A DNA stretch of 64,000 nt from Agathobaculum sp. (GTDB lineage Bacteria; Bacillota; Clostridia; Oscillospirales; Butyricicoccaceae), in NCBI RefSeq assembly GCF_022775115.1, contig NZ_JALFLA010000011.1:43284-107283 (forward strand). The letters run 5' to 3'. Positions 62,401-64,000 of the stretch are shown one piece after another. Positions within the stretch are counted from its first letter, which is position 1. Each line of letters begins with the position of its first letter. Below the pieces are notes generated by a model. It saw nothing but the letters and a program-made list of their open reading frames with translations. It was not told the origin of the DNA and did not search any database. The position numbers and the translations under genes are program-made.

Positions 62401-63671
62401 CCCGAACCAGAGGATGCCAGCTGCCAGCCCTTGTCCGCAGCCGACCATTCAGGAGCTGTGCCGCCCGCAGTCTTCGGCAGGAAGGTAAACTCGCCGCCCT
62501 GCGCCTGACCCGCCTGAATATAGAGATGATCTGCGGTAGCCGCCTCCCACGCAAGATTCGTATAGCTATTCCATCCACCGATGGCCACCGTAGTTGTGCC
62601 CGTCACAGCGCCAGTCAAATACAACGTCTGCGCCGTTCCGATCTCCAGCACACCGCCATCACCGCTCCAACTGGCCGGTGCAATGGGTGAGGATACATTG
62701 CGCAGGTCAAGGCGCGCACCCGATCTAATTGTCACCGCTGTATCATCCAAATTGCTCATCGCATTTGCCTTGCCCGGCGCAAAGTAACCTTTTTTCACCT
62801 CCAAAGAAGCAATATCCTCCAATCGGCTGCTACGGGCATCGCTGATACTAGAATTATATACGACCTTGGCATTCGAGCTGCCACCGGTCTCGCCATATAC
62901 CGTCCCCACCGCGCCGTTGCTCAGGTTGATGGTAACCTCACCCGTTACCGGGAATTTATCGCTGTTCGGTAAGATATCGTTTGAGTTGCCAGTGCCGGTC
63001 GGCTCATATGCGCCGCAGGCGTAGATATTGCCGATCGTGCCGCCTGCGCTCTCCTCGATAGTGATGGTGGACGAACCGCTGTATATGCTTTCTTCGTTCG
63101 TACGCGACCAATTGCCGGCGAAGATATCGCCCAAACGGTTGTCCGAACCCCGGATGATGATCTGTCCGTGGCTGCCGCCATTTGCGCGGCCATCCCAACC
63201 CGCATTCATGGCTCCACCGCTGAACAGGTGTATCACGTTCGCTGTGGCCCCAGTCGCTTGCTCGTTGCGCACCTGATTGAGCGTCAGCCTGTGGCCGTTT
63301 GCATATATGGCGTTGCCAAAGGTGGACGTCATGGAAATAGTGAGACCATTAATGGTCACATCCGCGCCCAGCAGGATGCCGGCGTAACGAACCGTAAGCG
63401 TATGACCGTTTCCGTCGATGGTAACTTGCTTGTCGATCACCAGCGGCTCATCTTCCTTGCTCTCAGAAAACGCGCCTGCATTGCCAAGGAAGCGGATGGT
63501 ATCGCCGGGTTGCGCAGCGTTTAATGCATCGGTAAGATATTTGTAGGTTGCTCCAGTGCCGTCCCCGCCTACGGTCAGGGTGTTTCCACCCTGCGCCAGC
63601 GCCGCTGTGGGCAGCAGACTCAGGCAGAGCGCCAAGCATGTGAATAGGGCCAGAATGCGTTTTTTCATCAT
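59463..63671 (-). CDS. SLH-anchored surface protein with beta-helix, MBG-like and Gly/Thr linker regions
   Basis: The 1402-residue product starts MMKKRILALFTCLAL behind AGGAGG, with a signal peptide ending near AALAQGG. Order: a right-handed beta-helix-like part (about 30-380, DKQVTIDGNGHTLTV), several Ig/MBG-like beta domains (about 430-1040, with VTVDIGKD and LTIADRPT), a Gly/Thr-rich linker (GGGTGGG and TTTTTDTTQQ), a beta domain, and three SLH repeats (about 1220-1402) that bind secondary wall polymer. It is probably a surface adhesin or S-layer component. A terminator follows. Confidence 0.93.
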   Translation of the reverse strand: MMKKRILALFTCLALCLSLLPTAALAQGGNTLTVGGDGTGATYKYLTDALNAAQPGDTIRFLGNAGAFSESKEDEPLVIDKQVTIDGNGHTLTVRYAGILLGADVTINGLTISMTSTFGNAIYANGHRLTLNQVRNEQATGATANVIHLFSGGAMNAGWDGRANGGSHGQIIIRGSDNRLGDIFAGNWSRTNEESIYSGSSTITIEESAGGTIGNIYACGAYEPTGTGNSNDILPNSDKFPVTGEVTINLSNGAVGTVYGETGGSSNAKVVYNSSISDARSSRLEDIASLEVKKGYFAPGKANAMSNLDDTAVTIRSGARLDLRNVSSPIAPASWSGDGGVLEIGTAQTLYLTGAVTGTTTVAIGGWNSYTNLAWEAATADHLYIQAGQAQGGEFTFLPKTAGGTAPEWSAADKGWQLASSGSGGGTKPTGPVKPSSFRFVNNVINRTTDEIKDKRGVEVSIEAPIPDGQFIFLVPFTVQIQKDGGEVKTAYREYDGRYGYSYSSTILGITDMFAIDAQGDDTYPVFHIGLQNPGSYKFTVSVETESGTTATDTLTLNITDPSTPPDPGPGDSDPSAKIPEAVMQQVTAYTGEYNGQSHNAVLLGSVDASLYDVTYTAQGAPATTVCPTILEAGELPVEVKVALKSDASVFATKTVKAVVTAKPVTVTGLQAVSRIYNGSNMVELVGGTVDGAIVNDDVRVDLSGAVGKMADANAGDNKAVTVTGVKLAGARAGSYSLTGVNPVTVDIGKDVYTPAPLAGSAKYGSSGTVQLTAVLVAGARVDAVDVTAGKALLNGEPTVSGDSLHFAFQNNATVGETAIVRVVVASDNYEEYEIVVTLTVGSKETQSAFGFAAPAQTKTYGDAPFTVPATGAAAGSNVTYESSAPEVAVVDQTTGQVTIRKVGEAVITANAAETAEYVAASASYRLTVNKAAVTVAAKSQSIYVGDSIPDLTNPVLNTHYTISGLVGGDTLGGVPVMAYQTGGTAVMPDTSKSGSYDIVIVSAADGNGNYAVTYQPATLTIADRPTTSGGGTGGGGTGGGGGGGTGGGTTTTTDTTQQNADGSTTTIKTDAATGTVTETTKYADGSTVTMETKKDGSTTETRETAMGVAGTTVTDKNGAVTEVSAKVSTAAVQAAEQTGRPVTLPVQAEAARQGGQAAAVKVDAPTGNVAVEIPTKNLTVGTVAVLVSADGTETLVKKSAVSENGVVLTLNGAATVKLVDNSRQFDDVPAASWANNAVTFVAAREIFSGTSETSFAPEQPMTRGMLAKVLHNLENNPTAGVAGGFADVAAGAWYADAVDWAVGRNIVSGYGDGSFGAEDSITREQLAVMLWRYAGSPASAHTLDGFRDTNQISEYAQQALAWANENGIMSGKGEGILDPQGTATRAQVAQMLMQLVDSQQG

Positions 63672-63704
63672 GTATCCTCCTGATGTCAAAAAAGAATGAT
63701 TGCT

Positions 63705-63745
63705 GTGAGGGAGAGTACCCTCACAGCCACAGGGGCATACCCCTG
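63705..63745 (-). repeat. Two hairpins in the leader of the SLH protein gene
   Basis: Perfect inverted repeats at 63705-63726 (8 bp, TGTGAGGG arm) and 63730-63745 (6 bp, CAGGGG arm) lie between the stop of the upstream gene and the SLH start. There is no long T-run, so they look like leader or processing structures. Confidence 0.5.
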
Positions 63746-63771
63746 TTCAAAATCCTGTTTGGTGGAATGCG

Positions 63772-64000
63772 TTAGTTCTTTTCGATGTTTGCAAAGTACG
63801 CCTCCCATTGCTCCGTACCGAGCGAGAGCGGTACGATTTCGGTCAGCCACGGGCCTGCGCCCTTGCTTTCCGCGTTTTCCAGAGCTGTGTATCTGGCGCG
63901 GCCGCTGCTGTCCTTATAGATAGGTATGCGCTTCATGCCCAAAAACGGCTCGGCCTGATCGTCAGAATCGGAGGTATACGCTGCTATGACCTTACCGTTC
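63772..64000 (-). CDS. Hypothetical protein, C-terminal end only (runs off right edge)
   Basis: The last 75 or so residues of a minus-strand gene, ending WEAYFANIEKN and a TAA stop. The visible part is a polar mixture with Tyr and Trp (PFLGMKRIPIYKDSSG, GPWLTEIVPLSLG) and no recognisable motif. It lies 100 bases upstream of the SLH protein gene on the same strand and may be cotranscribed. Confidence 0.6.
   Translation of the reverse strand, partial: NGKVIAAYTSDSDDQAEPFLGMKRIPIYKDSSGRARYTALENAESKGAGPWLTEIVPLSLGTEQWEAYFANIEKN

Overview
The window is about 60% GC chromosomal DNA of a Gram-positive bacterium, most likely a member of the Clostridia (Oscillospirales-like). The reasons are an L27 with a cleavable N-terminus beside its protease Prp, a complete WalRK-type locus, S-layer-homology anchoring, a LytS-type kinase and consistent Shine-Dalgarno sites. 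The genus cannot be fixed from the sequence alone. No tRNA, rRNA, CRISPR array, integrase, transposase or relaxase gene was seen.

Left block (1-13.4 kb): housekeeping genes. Minus strand, in transcription order: two M16 peptidase-family genes, lgt, folD, rpiA, a coiled-coil membrane protein, and rplU-prp-rpmA-obgE. A divergent plus-strand operon carries ylxM-ffh-rpsP-khpA-rimM-trmD and then a CPBP-family membrane protein. Good sigma-A type promoters and intrinsic terminators can be placed for most units.

Middle block (13.4-47.2 kb): the unusual part. A minus-strand run encodes type IV secretion-like parts: a VirB2-like pilin, a VirD4-like coupling ATPase, a TrbL/VirB6-like channel protein and a PrgI-VirB4 fusion ATPase. 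Between and after them lie large secreted proteins, lipoproteins and a STAS anti-anti-sigma protein. No relaxase or integrase accompanies them. Upstream are a standalone receiver domain with Glu in place of the phospho-acceptor Asp, a lipoprotein and an ECF-like sigma factor. Next come a LytS-type kinase with a SARP-like response regulator, an RsbW-like anti-sigma kinase and, divergently, a membrane SpoIIE/RsbU-type phosphatase. A plus-strand arm encodes two paralogous large unknown proteins (884 and 711 aa), a small membrane protein, a C39-like cysteine peptidase and a 689-aa unknown protein. The motif GTGGGAC-N18-GTrT, with variants, lies in front of the sigma factor gene, the rsbW-like gene and two of the large-protein units. 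A perfect WalR box lies in front of the receiver gene. I read this block as one regulated, relaxase-less type IV secretion-like system with candidate substrates. The component calls come from visible motifs; the joint function is inference.

Right block (47.2-64 kb): a 1-phosphofructokinase-like pfkB gene, then (transcribed leftwards) a GH13 alpha-glucan hydrolase, a Nudix hydrolase, walR-walK-walH-walI, murA, walJ, rlmH and a lipase-like gene. A 1402-aa SLH-anchored surface protein and the 3' end of another gene close the window.
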